Source: Chromatiaceae bacterium
GTDB lineage: Bacteria > Pseudomonadota > Gammaproteobacteria > Chromatiales > Chromatiaceae
Assembly: GCA_024235215.1 (NCBI GenBank)
Contig: JACKMU010000007.1
Coordinates: 257,315 to 321,314, forward strand
Length of the DNA stretch: 64,000 bases
Direction of reading: 5' to 3'
Shown: one piece after another, positions 37,562 to 47,111 of the stretch
Layout: each line of letters starts with the position of its first letter
Numbering within the stretch: position 1 is the first letter of the stretch
Program-made: the position numbers and the translations under genes
Notes under the pieces: model-generated
The model's input: the letters and a program-made list of their open reading frames with translations, nothing else
Databases searched by the model: none
Told to the model about the DNA's origin: nothing

Positions 37562-38126
37562 AGGTTTCTCTTCCTGATATCAATCCTTGATTATCACCAC
37601 GACTGTAGACCGATCCGCCGCCAGCGGTCTCCGGAACAGCGCTGAGCGTCCTACCGGAAAGGGTGTGACGCAGGCGTGATGTGCTTGTTCAGTCTGATGG
37701 AGTGATGGAAACTGATCACAGCAAACCCGGCAGGTGGTTCACTGCTGCTGCTCTCAGGTTTGTGCGAACGCCACGGGGTTTGGGTGGGATCACATCGAGC
37801 GGGTACCTTCCTGTACCCGACTGCTTCATGTCGCGCAGGACAAAATCCATCCACGCGCTTCTCCGTTAAATTATTAGCACAAGCGACAGATCAGATCCAC
37901 CGAAAACTTAACGAAGGGATGAAGCCGAAAACAAAGCGATCTCTGACCGACGACAAGTAACTCATGTTCAGGTATTACACACCTTAGTAACAATGCCGCA
38001 TCGCATTTGCAAGCGACCACGTTAGCCCAACTTCGCCGATTTCCGCCATCGAGAACGCCTACTCCATGATGTAAGCCTAAGTAGCAACATCTGGCCATTG
38101 TACCGACAGTTTACTGTGAAAAGCCT
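37562..38126. other. Intergenic region upstream of the secretion operon
   Basis: About 565 bp without a supported gene; several short open frames have no recognisable content. A 7-bp hairpin (37800-37806 with 37813-37819, loop 6) is visible but lacks a T run. The part nearest 37561 should contain the hlyB promoter, but I cannot pick elements with confidence. Confidence 0.4.
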
Positions 38127-38294
38127 CTAGGAGCCTGTCTGACTTAACACTGTTTGGCTGCAAATCCCCGGATGACGATCAACTCAGCTTATCGACCTCG
38201 TTAAATAGGCCCACTATTCGCCTCGTTCGATAAACTGATTTGATTCGCCCCCGGTGATTTTCGCTTCAAACGGATAAGTCAGACAGGCTCCTAG
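38127..38294. mobile_element. MITE-like palindromic element
   Basis: Perfect 20-bp inverted repeats (38127-38146 and 38275-38294) flank 128 bp that are themselves an imperfect palindrome, so the entire 168 bp can fold into one long hairpin with a small central loop (AATAG GCCCA CTATT near the middle). The outer CTAG is palindromic and could be a 4-bp YTAR-type or a TA target duplication, as with IS5- or IS630-related elements. There is no transposase inside. This fits a miniature inverted-repeat element mobilised in trans; the family is not determined. Confidence 0.75.
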
Positions 38295-38588
38295 TGACCC
38301 ACAGGAGGGGCTGTTTTAATCGTTGATACCTCATAACCTGAAACAGCTTCAAAAATCCCTTTCCCCGCCGATAGAGCCGCTATAAACATGAATTCAGAGG
38401 ATGAAACGCTATTTCGGTGATATTTTCTTTCGGGCGTATTAATCCCTCGCATTCTTTTGTTGGAAACCGACGTGCCTCGCGTGACGGTCTCAGGCTCACC
38501 TTCACCGACGCCCGCCATGAGCAGGTGCTTGAGTAAATTGCACGCAGGTGGTGCAAGCTTGACACTTTGCTCCACAGGGAGGAGAGAG
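38295..38588. other. Region between the MITE and the GGDEF/EAL gene
   Basis: About 290 bp. The reading frame of the next gene is open from 38457, but the sequence before its ATG at 38589 does not resemble a receiver domain, and a strong ribosome site marks 38589. I see no other feature; the gene's promoter should be here. Confidence 0.35.
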
Positions 38589-40331
38589 ATGGTTGAGACC
38601 AAGATATCAGGCGGCGTCCTGTTGGTGGAGGATAACCCTGCAGACCGGGAACTGGCTCGCATCTCGATCCAAGCGGCGCGCCTTCCGGGACCCGTGCGCC
38701 ACGCCGAGTGTATCGAGCAGGCACTGGACCTGATTAAACAGGCTGCACCGGAAGTGGTGCTACTGGATCTCGGCCTGCCGGACAGTACCGGGCTCGAGGG
38801 TATCCTCACTATCAGCCGCACTGTACCGACGGTACCCATCGTAGTGTTGAGTGGTCAGGAGGACGAAACGCTCGCCGTTCAGGCTGTGGAATCCGGCGCT
38901 CAGGACTATCTGGTCAAAGGCGACTACACACCGAAACTACTTGCACGGGTAATATGCTACGCTGCCGAACGCAAGCGGGTTGAACAGCAATTGTTGTACA
39001 CCGCACGCTACGACGCGATAACCGGACTTGTGAACCGCTCTTGGTTTCTCGGTCTCCTCGAACACGCTTTGAATCGTGCCCGGCGGGACCGGCGATCGCT
39101 CGCAGTGCTGTTCATGGATCTCGATCATTTCAAGAACATTAACGACAGCCTCGGCCATGCAGCCGGTGATATGCTTCTGAAGCAGGTCGGGGAACGGCTG
39201 CACTTCTGTTCGCGGGTGAGCGACGTGGTTGCCCGCCTCGGCGGAGATGAGTTCACGTTACTGCTGGAGAACCTAGACTTCCCCGAAAGTGCCCGGATCG
39301 TGGCGCACAAAGTAATCTCTGCAATGCAACCGAAGTTCACCATCGCCGGTGTCGATGTGGTTATTACGCCGAGTATCGGCATCGCGTTCTTTCCCGACGC
39401 TGGAGAGGACGCAGAAACACTGATCAAGCATGCCGATACCGCTATGTACCGCGCTAAAGCGAAGGGACGTAACACGGTAGAGTTCTTCACCGACGACATG
39501 AACCTGGCCGTGCGGGAAAACTTTGAACTTGAATGCGCATTGCACCATGCGCTCAAAAACCGAGAACTCGAGGTGCATTACCAGCCGATTATCGACCGAC
39601 TATCGAACCGTATCACCGTCGTGGAGGCGCTACTGCGGTGGCGTCGACCGGCTGCTGACAGTCGGGACGGCGTGCAGATCATGCCGTCGGACCACTTCAT
39701 CCCAGCCCTGGAACGTACCGGCCTGATACACGAGACCGGTGCCTGGGTGCTGAAGGAGGCGTGCGCTAACTGTCGCAACTGGCAGCGCCGCTTCAACCCG
39801 GAACTGCGGGTGTCGGTCAATGTTTCACCACGTCAGCTCGCAAATACAGGATTCACCAAGCGGGTACAGTCTATTCTCGCAGCGACCGAACTCGATCCGG
39901 CATCGCTTGAAATCGAGATCACGGAACAGGTGCTGATGGAAAAGTCGCAAACGAACGTGAGTGTGTTGACCGAATTGCGGGAACTGGGTGTTTCGATCGC
40001 GATCGATGACTTCGGCGCCGGCTATTCCTCGCTGGGTTATCTGATCAACTTTCCGTTCGATACCGTGAAGCTCGACAAGAGCTTCATCGAACAACTGCCA
40101 GCACGCGAGGACAGTAGGCTGATCACCTCCGGTATGCTCTCGATAGCCCGTGGCCTCGGACGGCGCGTGGTAGCAGAAGGTGTCGAGACGGCTTTCCAGT
40201 ATGAATTCCTAACCGAACACCAATGTAGTGCATTTCAGGGGTTCTTGTTCAGCCGACCGCTGCCGGCCGGCGAACTGGAGAAGTTGCTCTGCGACAGCGA
40301 TGTGGCGAGAATGCAGTTTGCCGGCAGGTGA
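38589..40331 (+). CDS. REC-GGDEF-EAL bifunctional c-di-GMP regulator
   Basis: 580 residues from the ATG at 38589, preceded by AGGGAGGAGAG. Domains: REC (about 8-125, LLVEDN and acceptor Asp in LLDLGLPD), GGDEF (about 150-300, with intact RLGGDEF) and EAL (about 320-570, with VEALLRW, VNVSPRQL, DDFGAGYSS, VKLDKSF and AEGVET). Both catalytic signatures are intact, so it could make and degrade c-di-GMP, with the REC setting the balance. It is followed by a (frameshifted) sensor kinase and a CheY-like regulator on the same strand, forming a three-gene signalling set. Confidence 0.92.
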   Translation: MVETKISGGVLLVEDNPADRELARISIQAARLPGPVRHAECIEQALDLIKQAAPEVVLLDLGLPDSTGLEGILTISRTVPTVPIVVLSGQEDETLAVQAVESGAQDYLVKGDYTPKLLARVICYAAERKRVEQQLLYTARYDAITGLVNRSWFLGLLEHALNRARRDRRSLAVLFMDLDHFKNINDSLGHAAGDMLLKQVGERLHFCSRVSDVVARLGGDEFTLLLENLDFPESARIVAHKVISAMQPKFTIAGVDVVITPSIGIAFFPDAGEDAETLIKHADTAMYRAKAKGRNTVEFFTDDMNLAVRENFELECALHHALKNRELEVHYQPIIDRLSNRITVVEALLRWRRPAADSRDGVQIMPSDHFIPALERTGLIHETGAWVLKEACANCRNWQRRFNPELRVSVNVSPRQLANTGFTKRVQSILAATELDPASLEIEITEQVLMEKSQTNVSVLTELRELGVSIAIDDFGAGYSSLGYLINFPFDTVKLDKSFIEQLPAREDSRLITSGMLSIARGLGRRVVAEGVETAFQYEFLTEHQCSAFQGFLFSRPLPAGELEKLLCDSDVARMQFAGR

Positions 40332-40370
40332 CATTTCGGTCACGCGGCAAAAGATCGGTCCACTAAAACA

Positions 40371-42627
40371 ATGACACCACCACAGTCACCGATACCCGCC
40401 CCCGGTATGCCCAAGGGCTTCCTGACCAACTTCGCCAAGCTCGCGACGCTGCTGATCCTGGCAGCATCCATGCATTACTACTTCCTGCATGCAACCATGC
40501 GGGTCGACTGGGAGGCCAGCGAACAGCTCAATGTCGAAATCGCGCGGCGTACGATCACCACCGATATCGTTTCGGTGGTGCGTGATCTCACCTTCCTCAC
40601 CCGACATCTCGAACAGCAGGGTCTGTTCGACCTCCCTGAGAACGAGTGGAAGTGGCGGCTGGCACTGGAATTCAGTGCACTCACCGAGAGCAAGAGGCTC
40701 TATGACCAGGTGCGCTTTCTTGATGTCCGTGGTATGGAGATCGTACGTATCAACTACTTTGACAAACAGGCTCATCGAGTACCCGAGAGCTCGTTACAGG
40801 ATAAATCGGGACGCGACTATTTCGTTGAAGCCCGCCAACTCGATCGGGGAAAAATATACATCTCGCCGCTCGATCTTAACATCGAGTATGGACGCATAGA
40901 GCAGCCATTCAAGCCGGTGATACGGTTCTTGATGCCACAATTCGACAGCGAAGGGCGCAAAAAGGTGTAATCGTACTCAATTACCTTGCCCAGCAGCTTA
41001 TCGATAATCTTATCCAGGCGTCTGGCAATGTCCACTCCCCATGGAACTGGTCAACCATGACGGTTACTGGCTCAGTAGCCCCAACGAAGAGGATCAGTGG
41101 GGTTTCGTGCTCGGTCATGACAGGAAGATGCCGCAACGTTACCCCGACGCATGGATGCGGATCGTATCGAAAGAGTCTGGCCAATTCGAAGTTGCGGACC
41201 GCTTGTTCACCTTTGCGACAGTCCGTCTCGGGCAGGCGGTACGGGAAGCGATCGCCCCCCCGGAGCCAGGCGGTAATTTCCTGAAAGGCGCCGACCGCGA
41301 CTGGAAGATCGTAGCCCGAGCCTCGCCCAAATTGCTCGCGACCTCATTACGTCACTTCAGGGATTTCCAGCTTCCGTTCTATGCCGCCACCTTCGCCCTC
41401 ACGCTACTTGGCGCATGGACCCTCTCCCGAGTCCGGGAACGGCAGCTTCTGATCGAGGCGCAGAACGAAGTTGAGCTACGTGACGCCTACGCGGAACTTG
41501 AACAGGCTCACAAGCACATCAAGGAGAGCGAGGCATGGCACCGGGCGCTGGTCGAGAACATGGCCGAGGGCCTTATCGTCACCGACCGGTGCGGGGTCAT
41601 CCAGTCTTTCAATCAGGCCGCGGAACTCATATTCGGATACACCGCCGGGGACATAATCGGCTGCAACGTGAACATCCTGATACCGGCCGAAGTTCGCGAG
41701 GATCACGATGTTTATGTCGCGACGTATCGCAGCATGGAGCCCGTGACTGCCATGGGGGGACACGGAAACATTCAGGGCCTGCGCGCCGACGGCAGCAAGT
41801 TCGACGTCGAAATAACCTTACAGTCACGGTATATCAACGGGAAACGCTGCAACATCGCACTGGTGCGCGACGTAAGCCACAGGAAACAGGCAGAGCGTGC
41901 AATCCAGCAGAAAAACGAAGCACTGGCACGTTCGAACGCCGAACTGGAAAGATTCGCGTATGTCGCCTCGCATGATCTGCAGGAACCGCTGCGTACAATG
42001 AGCAGTTTCGTACAGTTGATTGCACAGCGCTACCATGGAAATCTCGATGCCGACGCAGACAAGTGGATTGCGTACATCGTCGAAGCCAGCAACCGTATGA
42101 AGCAGTTGATACAGGATCTGTTGAGCTACTCGCGCATCAACAGCCATGGCGGGAAGCAGGAACCTGTGGCTGTCGGCGACGTGCTCGACGCCCTGTTGAC
42201 AGATTTTTCCATCATCCTTTCCCAACAGCAGTCCGACATCACCCACGACCCAATGCCGATCGTCATCGCGGACCCCGGCCAATTGCGCCAGTTACTGCAA
42301 AACCTGATCGGTAATGCGATGAAATATCGGGCTCCCGGGCGCACTCCGAAGATACATATCAGTGCCGAACGCCTGCCAGACTGCTGGCGCTTTTCGGTAC
42401 GCGACAACGGCATCGGTATAGAACAGAAATACTTCGATCGCATCTTCGAAATCTTCCAGCGCCTGCATAGCCATAGCCACTACGCCGGTACCGGTATCGG
42501 GCTGGCAGTCTGCAAACGTATCGTCGAACGACACGGCGGTCGTATCTGGCTCGAGTCGACGCCCGGCGAAGGATCCACCTTCTTTTTTACTATGCAGGCC
42601 ACCGATGCTAATATTTCAACTTCGTAA
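40371..42627 (+). pseudogene. Sensor histidine kinase broken by two frameshifts
   Basis: Three frames join into one kinase of about 750 residues. The first frame (40371-40967) encodes a membrane helix and a dCache-like periplasmic sensor. It hits TAA at 40968 just after an A5 run (40959-40963). The second frame (from 40964) continues as GVIVLNYLAQQLIDNL. The third starts around 41041, after a C4 run (41037-41040), and carries the end of the sensor, a second helix (about 41380-41440), PAS, the phosphoacceptor in ASHDLQEPLR and an ATPase domain. Each break is repaired by adding one base in the homopolymer. It is either real decay or sequencing error. The HisKA type and the following CheY-like gene fit a phytochrome-like kinase/Rcp1 pair. 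Confidence 0.82.
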
Positions 42628-42636
42628 GCGTCTGTG

Positions 42637-43101
42637 ATGGGGTCTGCCGGGTTGATACACAATCATCATGCACGTCCGGTTGAGATCCTGTTGGTGGAGG
42701 ATAATCCTCCTGATCAGGATCTGACACGAGAAGCTTTCAAACAGGGTCGGTTAAACAACAACCTGCACGTGGTCGATGATGGCGAGCAGGCACTCGCCTT
42801 CCTCAGGCGCGAGGGTGAATATGGTAACGCACCGCGTCCGGGTCTGATTCTGCTGGATCTCAATCTGCCCCGCATGGATGGTCGCGAAGTGCTCAAAGAG
42901 ATCAAAGGGGACGCCGCGCTAAGCTCCATACCCGTAGTCGTGCTGACCACTTCGAATGACGAGGCAGATGTCCTAAAAAGTTACCAATTGCACGCAAACT
43001 GCTACCTGACCAAGCCGGTCGAATTCGATAACTTCACCAATGTGGTCCGTTCACTGGAGCACTTCTGGCTTACCGTGGTCCAACTGCCATCGGTTCAGTG
43101 A
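42637..43101 (+). CDS. CheY/Rcp1-like single-domain response regulator
   Basis: 154 residues from the ATG at 42637 (a GTG lies directly before it). The receiver starts with ILLVEDNPPDQDL, has the acceptor Asp in LLDLNLPRMDG, Thr in VLTTS and Lys in LTKPV, with the long insertion after the acceptor-preceding helix (FLRREGEYGNAPRPG) typical of Rcp1-type regulators paired with phytochrome-like kinases. It lies 9 bp after the broken kinase gene and is its expected partner. Confidence 0.88.
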   Translation: MGSAGLIHNHHARPVEILLVEDNPPDQDLTREAFKQGRLNNNLHVVDDGEQALAFLRREGEYGNAPRPGLILLDLNLPRMDGREVLKEIKGDAALSSIPVVVLTTSNDEADVLKSYQLHANCYLTKPVEFDNFTNVVRSLEHFWLTVVQLPSVQ

Positions 43102-43275
43102 TACGATGCGGTTAGCGGGGCTGGCCGCGCGGGTTGCAATCACCGAACGCCAATGAACCGCATGTCAATCTGCAAAGGTCAGCTGAGCCCACACATGCAT
43201 CATGTTGGCGTCAATCCGACGCACGCTGGCATGAGCAGCTAACAATGAGCACCTGTCAGCGATGCCTTTGGTGCA

Positions 43276-44079
43276 TTATGCGAGTGACCCAAGATAGTCG
43301 CTCATGCCGCCGCAGCCGTTCTGGGACCAGCCGCCGTCCACCGGAATCACCGCGCCGTTGACAAAGCCGGCCAGTTCGGAAGCGAGAAACAGGCAGACAC
43401 GAGCGACATCCTGCGGTGTACCGAAGCGCCGCAGCGGTACCCCTGCCACCACCCTGCTACGGATCTCTTCGGTGGGGGCCAGGCGCGCCATCCCCTCGGT
43501 GCCGTCGATCGGCCCGGGTACCACCGAGTTGACCCGAATACCGGCGGATCCCCACTCCAACGCCAGCGTGCGGGTGACCATGTCCACCCCGGCCTTGGCT
43601 GCGCAGACGTGAATCTGCGCCATCATCGGGATGAACGCCTGTGGTGCCGAGATATTGATGACACTGGCTCCCGGTTTGCGCAGATAGGGAAAGACCGCCT
43701 TCATCACCTGGAAGGTTCCGAGCAGATCGATGTCCATCACCGACTTGAACCCGTTCGGGGAGAGCTTTTCGGCCAGTGCGGGAAAGTTGCCGGCCGCCCC
43801 GGATATCACCACATCCAACGTGCCGAAGCGCTGGTACACTTCACGCACACCCTGTTCGAGTGCCGCCATGTCGCGTACATCGGCGGAAAAACCGGCTGCT
43901 TCAGCACCCAACTGTTCGAGTGCCTGAAGCGTATCCGCCACCTTGGCTGGATTGCGACTGGCCACCGCCACCCGGGCGCCCTGGAGTGCAAACAGCTCGG
44001 CCACCCCGCGGTTGATACCGCTGGTACCACCGACCACCAACACGGCTTTACCGTTGAAATCAAACATCACATCCCCCAT
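43276..44079 (-). CDS. Short-chain dehydrogenase, 2,4-dienoyl-CoA reductase-like
   Basis: 267 residues with ATG at 44079 preceded by AGAGGA. The cofactor motif GGTSGINRG and SRNPAK (Arg, NADPH-type) are at the N-terminus and NISAP at the usual Ser position. At the catalytic YxxxK the sequence reads HVCAAK: the Lys is kept but the Tyr is missing. Loss of that Tyr is known in 2,4-dienoyl-CoA reductases, whose HAGSAKA segment is similar. A role in unsaturated fatty acid oxidation is inferred. It is divergent from the peptide-type ABC importer. Confidence 0.8.
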   Translation of the reverse strand: MGDVMFDFNGKAVLVVGGTSGINRGVAELFALQGARVAVASRNPAKVADTLQALEQLGAEAAGFSADVRDMAALEQGVREVYQRFGTLDVVISGAAGNFPALAEKLSPNGFKSVMDIDLLGTFQVMKAVFPYLRKPGASVINISAPQAFIPMMAQIHVCAAKAGVDMVTRTLALEWGSAGIRVNSVVPGPIDGTEGMARLAPTEEIRSRVVAGVPLRRFGTPQDVARVCLFLASELAGFVNGAVIPVDGGWSQNGCGGMSDYLGSLA

Positions 44080-44472
44080 CCGATCCTCTCCAGAAGCCGG
44101 GCAGAGCCGCCCCGGTCCGCCTCGCTGCAGTTTAGCCGATGGCGGACCGCCTCAGCACCCGCCATTTCCAAAATTTACGCAACAGGGTTGAACAGAGGCA
44201 CTCGATCCCTATAGCTGCGCAATATATGTGGTCAGTGACGGCTTCCGGTGTGTTGCCGGAGCACGATTTGCAATTCAGTTCGACAGGCGTAGACTCCGGT
44301 GTAACCGGTGCTGGCTGCAGTATCAATTCGATACTCGGCCGACAAGCAGTCGTCCGTGGTAAGTTCCGATAGAATAACATTGCCGGTGTACAGCGTGGGC
44401 CCAGTTTCCAAAGGTAACCCAATGTCATATCTGTGCAACCGACTCAACTACGCAACGAGGAGAATCAAACGA
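44080..44472. other. Divergent promoter region, SDR and ABC importer
   Basis: 393 bp. The importer frame is open from 44308, but the first part is not signal-peptide-like and the ATG at 44473 follows GAGGAG (about 44456-44462). No confident -35/-10 pair is visible; a TAGAAT at about 44369-44374 is a possible -10 without a good -35. Confidence 0.35.
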
Positions 44473-46026
44473 ATGAAGAAGCCCCTTGTACTGGCGGTTG
44501 GCCTGCTCCTGGGACTCTGCCTGAGTCTGGGTGTTGCCGCCAAAACCCTGCGCCTGGCCTACGACTCCGATCCGATCTCCCTGGACCCGCATGAGCAGCT
44601 CTCCGGCACGATGCTGCAGCTATCACACATGGTCTTCGATCCATTGGTACGCTGGAACAAGGAGACTCAATTTGACCCCCGTCTGGCCACCTCCTGGGAA
44701 CGGCTGGATCAGTTCACGGTGCGTTTCAATCTGCGCAAGGGAGTCAAGTTCCACAGTGGCAACGACTTCACCGCACACGATGTGGCCTGGACCTTCAACC
44801 GGTTGAAGAGCAGCCCCGACTTCAAAGGGCTGTTTCAACCGTTCAAGGAGCTGAAGGTGATCGATGATCACACCATCGAACTGGTCACCAATGAGCCCTA
44901 TCCGCTGGTGCTGCATATGGCCACCTACATCTTTCCGATGGACAGCGCCTTCTACACCGGTACCGACGAGAAGGGATCGGCCAAGGATATGTTGAAGAAA
45001 CACGCCGATACCTTTGCATCGGTCAACGCCTCCGGTACCGGGCCTTATGTCGTGACCAAGCGTCAACAGGGCGTACGTGTCGATTTCAAACGATTTGCGG
45101 ATTATTGGGACAAGGAGTCCCCGGGTAACGTCGACGAGATCGTGTGGACGCCCATCAAGGAGGAGCCGACCCGGGTGGCCGCACTGCTCTCGGGAGACGT
45201 CGATTTCATCGCACCGGTGCCACCCACCGATCTGGAACGGATCCGCAACAATGTCAAGGTGGATCTGGTCACCATGAGTGGAACCCGGATCATCACCCTG
45301 CAGCTGAATCAGGAGCGCCGCACGGAGTTCAAAGACCCACGGGTACGCCAGGCGATCGTCTATGCGATCAACAACGAAGGCATCGTCAAAAAGATCATGA
45401 AGGGATTCGGCACCGCTGCGGCGCAACAAAGTCCGAAGGGATACGCTGGTCATGTACCCACGCTGACACCCAGGTTCGACCTGGCGAAGGCACAGCAGCT
45501 GATGCAGGAGGCCGGCTATGAAAAGGGCTTCTCTGTGACCATGATGGCCCCCAACAACCGCTATGTGAACGACGACGAGATCTCCCAGGCGGTCACGGCA
45601 ATGCTCTCCCGCATCAACATCAAGGTCGATCTGAAAACCATGCCCAAGGCACAGTACTGGCCGAAGTTCGACGAACGGGCGGCGGATATCATGATGATCG
45701 GCTGGCACGCGGATACCGAGGATTCGGCCAACTTCAGCGAGTTCCTGGTGATGTGCCCGGACAAGGAGACCGGCTACGGCCAGTACAACAGCGGCAACTA
45801 CTGCAACAAGGAGGTAGACCAACTGGTGCTCGCCACCCAGGGAGAGACCGATCCGGGCAAGCGCGCCGAGATGCTGCGGAAGGTCGAACAGATACTGCAT
45901 GACGATGCCGCCTTCGTCCCATTGCACTGGCAGGACCTCGCCTGGGCCGCACGCAAAGGAGTGCATATCGAGCCAATCCTCAATGTGATGAACTTCCCCT
46001 ATCTCGGAGATCTGGTGATCGACTGA
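44473..46026 (+). CDS. ABC importer substrate-binding protein (family 5, peptide type)
   Basis: 517 residues from the ATG at 44473. A Sec signal peptide (KKPLVLAVGLLLGLCLSLGVAAK) precedes a family 5 solute-binding protein: LRLAYDSDPISLDPHEQLSG at the start and the typical LRKGVKFHSGNDFTAHDVAWTF segment (about 84-103). Such proteins bind di- or oligopeptides, and sometimes nickel or other solutes; specificity cannot be read here. It is first in a five-gene importer operon with two permeases and two ATPases, the standard Dpp/Opp layout. Confidence 0.92.
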   Translation: MKKPLVLAVGLLLGLCLSLGVAAKTLRLAYDSDPISLDPHEQLSGTMLQLSHMVFDPLVRWNKETQFDPRLATSWERLDQFTVRFNLRKGVKFHSGNDFTAHDVAWTFNRLKSSPDFKGLFQPFKELKVIDDHTIELVTNEPYPLVLHMATYIFPMDSAFYTGTDEKGSAKDMLKKHADTFASVNASGTGPYVVTKRQQGVRVDFKRFADYWDKESPGNVDEIVWTPIKEEPTRVAALLSGDVDFIAPVPPTDLERIRNNVKVDLVTMSGTRIITLQLNQERRTEFKDPRVRQAIVYAINNEGIVKKIMKGFGTAAAQQSPKGYAGHVPTLTPRFDLAKAQQLMQEAGYEKGFSVTMMAPNNRYVNDDEISQAVTAMLSRINIKVDLKTMPKAQYWPKFDERAADIMMIGWHADTEDSANFSEFLVMCPDKETGYGQYNSGNYCNKEVDQLVLATQGETDPGKRAEMLRKVEQILHDDAAFVPLHWQDLAWAARKGVHIEPILNVMNFPYLGDLVID

Positions 46027-46130
46027 TCCTGCCCACCTGAAGTCTGAAGAGCGGCGGGTCGGAGATTGCCGTGGCAGTGCCATCCCGACCCGCCTGATCA
46101 GAGCAGGGTGACAGTGCAACACCACACCCA

Positions 46131-47111
46131 ATGTTAGCCTTTTTCGTGCACCGCCTGGGCCAGGCGCTGGTGGTGATGTTTGTCATCAGCCTGCTCAGCT
46201 TCTCCATCCAGGACAACCTGGGTGATCCGCTGCGCGAGCTGGTGGGGCAGTCGGTTTCCGAAGCGGAGCGTCAGCAGCTGCGCGAAGCGATGGGCCTCAA
46301 CGATCCATTCGTCAACCAGTACGGCCGTTTTCTGAAAAAAGCGCTGCAGGGGGATCTGGGGGACTCTTATTTCTTCAAACGGCCAGCACTTGGCGTCATC
46401 CTGGAGAAACTGCCGGCAACACTCGAACTGGTCCTCGGCGCCACCCTGATCATTCTGCTGCTGTCGGTGCCGGTCGGCGTCTACTGCGCCATCAATCCCC
46501 GCAGCTGGTTCAGCAAGCTGATGATGGGGGTCAGCATCGTCGGCATCTCGATACCGGTATTTCTCACGGCGATCATGCTGATCTACCTCTTCTCGATACA
46601 CCTGGGATGGCTCCCCTCCTTCGGCCGGGGTGAGACCCTTCTGATCTGGGGCGGATATGAGACCGGCCTGCTGACCGCGGATGGTCTGCGCCATCTGCTT
46701 CTGCCCTCCATCGCCCTCTCCTCGATCATGCTGCCGCTGTTCATCCGCCTGATCCGTTCCGAGATGATGGAGGTGCTGGAGCAGGAGTACATCCGCTTCG
46801 CCTGGGCCAGGGGACTGAAGCGACAGCGCATCTGGTTCCTGCACGCACTGAAGAACACGCTGCTGCCGGTGATCACCGTGGGCGGGGTACAGATCGGTAC
46901 CATGATCGCCTATACCATCCTCACCGAGCGGGTTTTTCAGTGGCCGGGCATGGGTTTTCTCTTTTTGGAGGCAGTCAACCGGGTCGATACGCCGCTGATC
47001 ATCGCCTATCTGATCGTGGTGGGCCTGATATTCGTGGTCACCAACACACTGGTCGATCTGATCTACGGGTTAGTCAATCCGACCGTCAGGCTGACCCGGG
47101 GGAACGCATGA
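46131..47111 (+). CDS. ABC importer permease (DppB/OppB-type)
   Basis: 326 residues with an N-terminal signal-anchor helix and about six membrane helices. The permease coupling segment YIRFAWARGLKRQRIWFLHALKN (about 222-244) is the EAA-type loop that contacts the ATPases. The ATGA at 47108-47111 couples it to the next permease. It lies 104 bp after the binding protein gene. Confidence 0.92.
   Translation: MLAFFVHRLGQALVVMFVISLLSFSIQDNLGDPLRELVGQSVSEAERQQLREAMGLNDPFVNQYGRFLKKALQGDLGDSYFFKRPALGVILEKLPATLELVLGATLIILLLSVPVGVYCAINPRSWFSKLMMGVSIVGISIPVFLTAIMLIYLFSIHLGWLPSFGRGETLLIWGGYETGLLTADGLRHLLLPSIALSSIMLPLFIRLIRSEMMEVLEQEYIRFAWARGLKRQRIWFLHALKNTLLPVITVGGVQIGTMIAYTILTERVFQWPGMGFLFLEAVNRVDTPLIIAYLIVVGLIFVVTNTLVDLIYGLVNPTVRLTRGNA

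Noticed and set aside
44623..46131. Minus-strand frame of 502 codons opposite the binding protein gene
   Set aside because: It lies wholly antisense to a well-supported family 5 binding protein. The residues are His/Asp/Arg-rich and match nothing.
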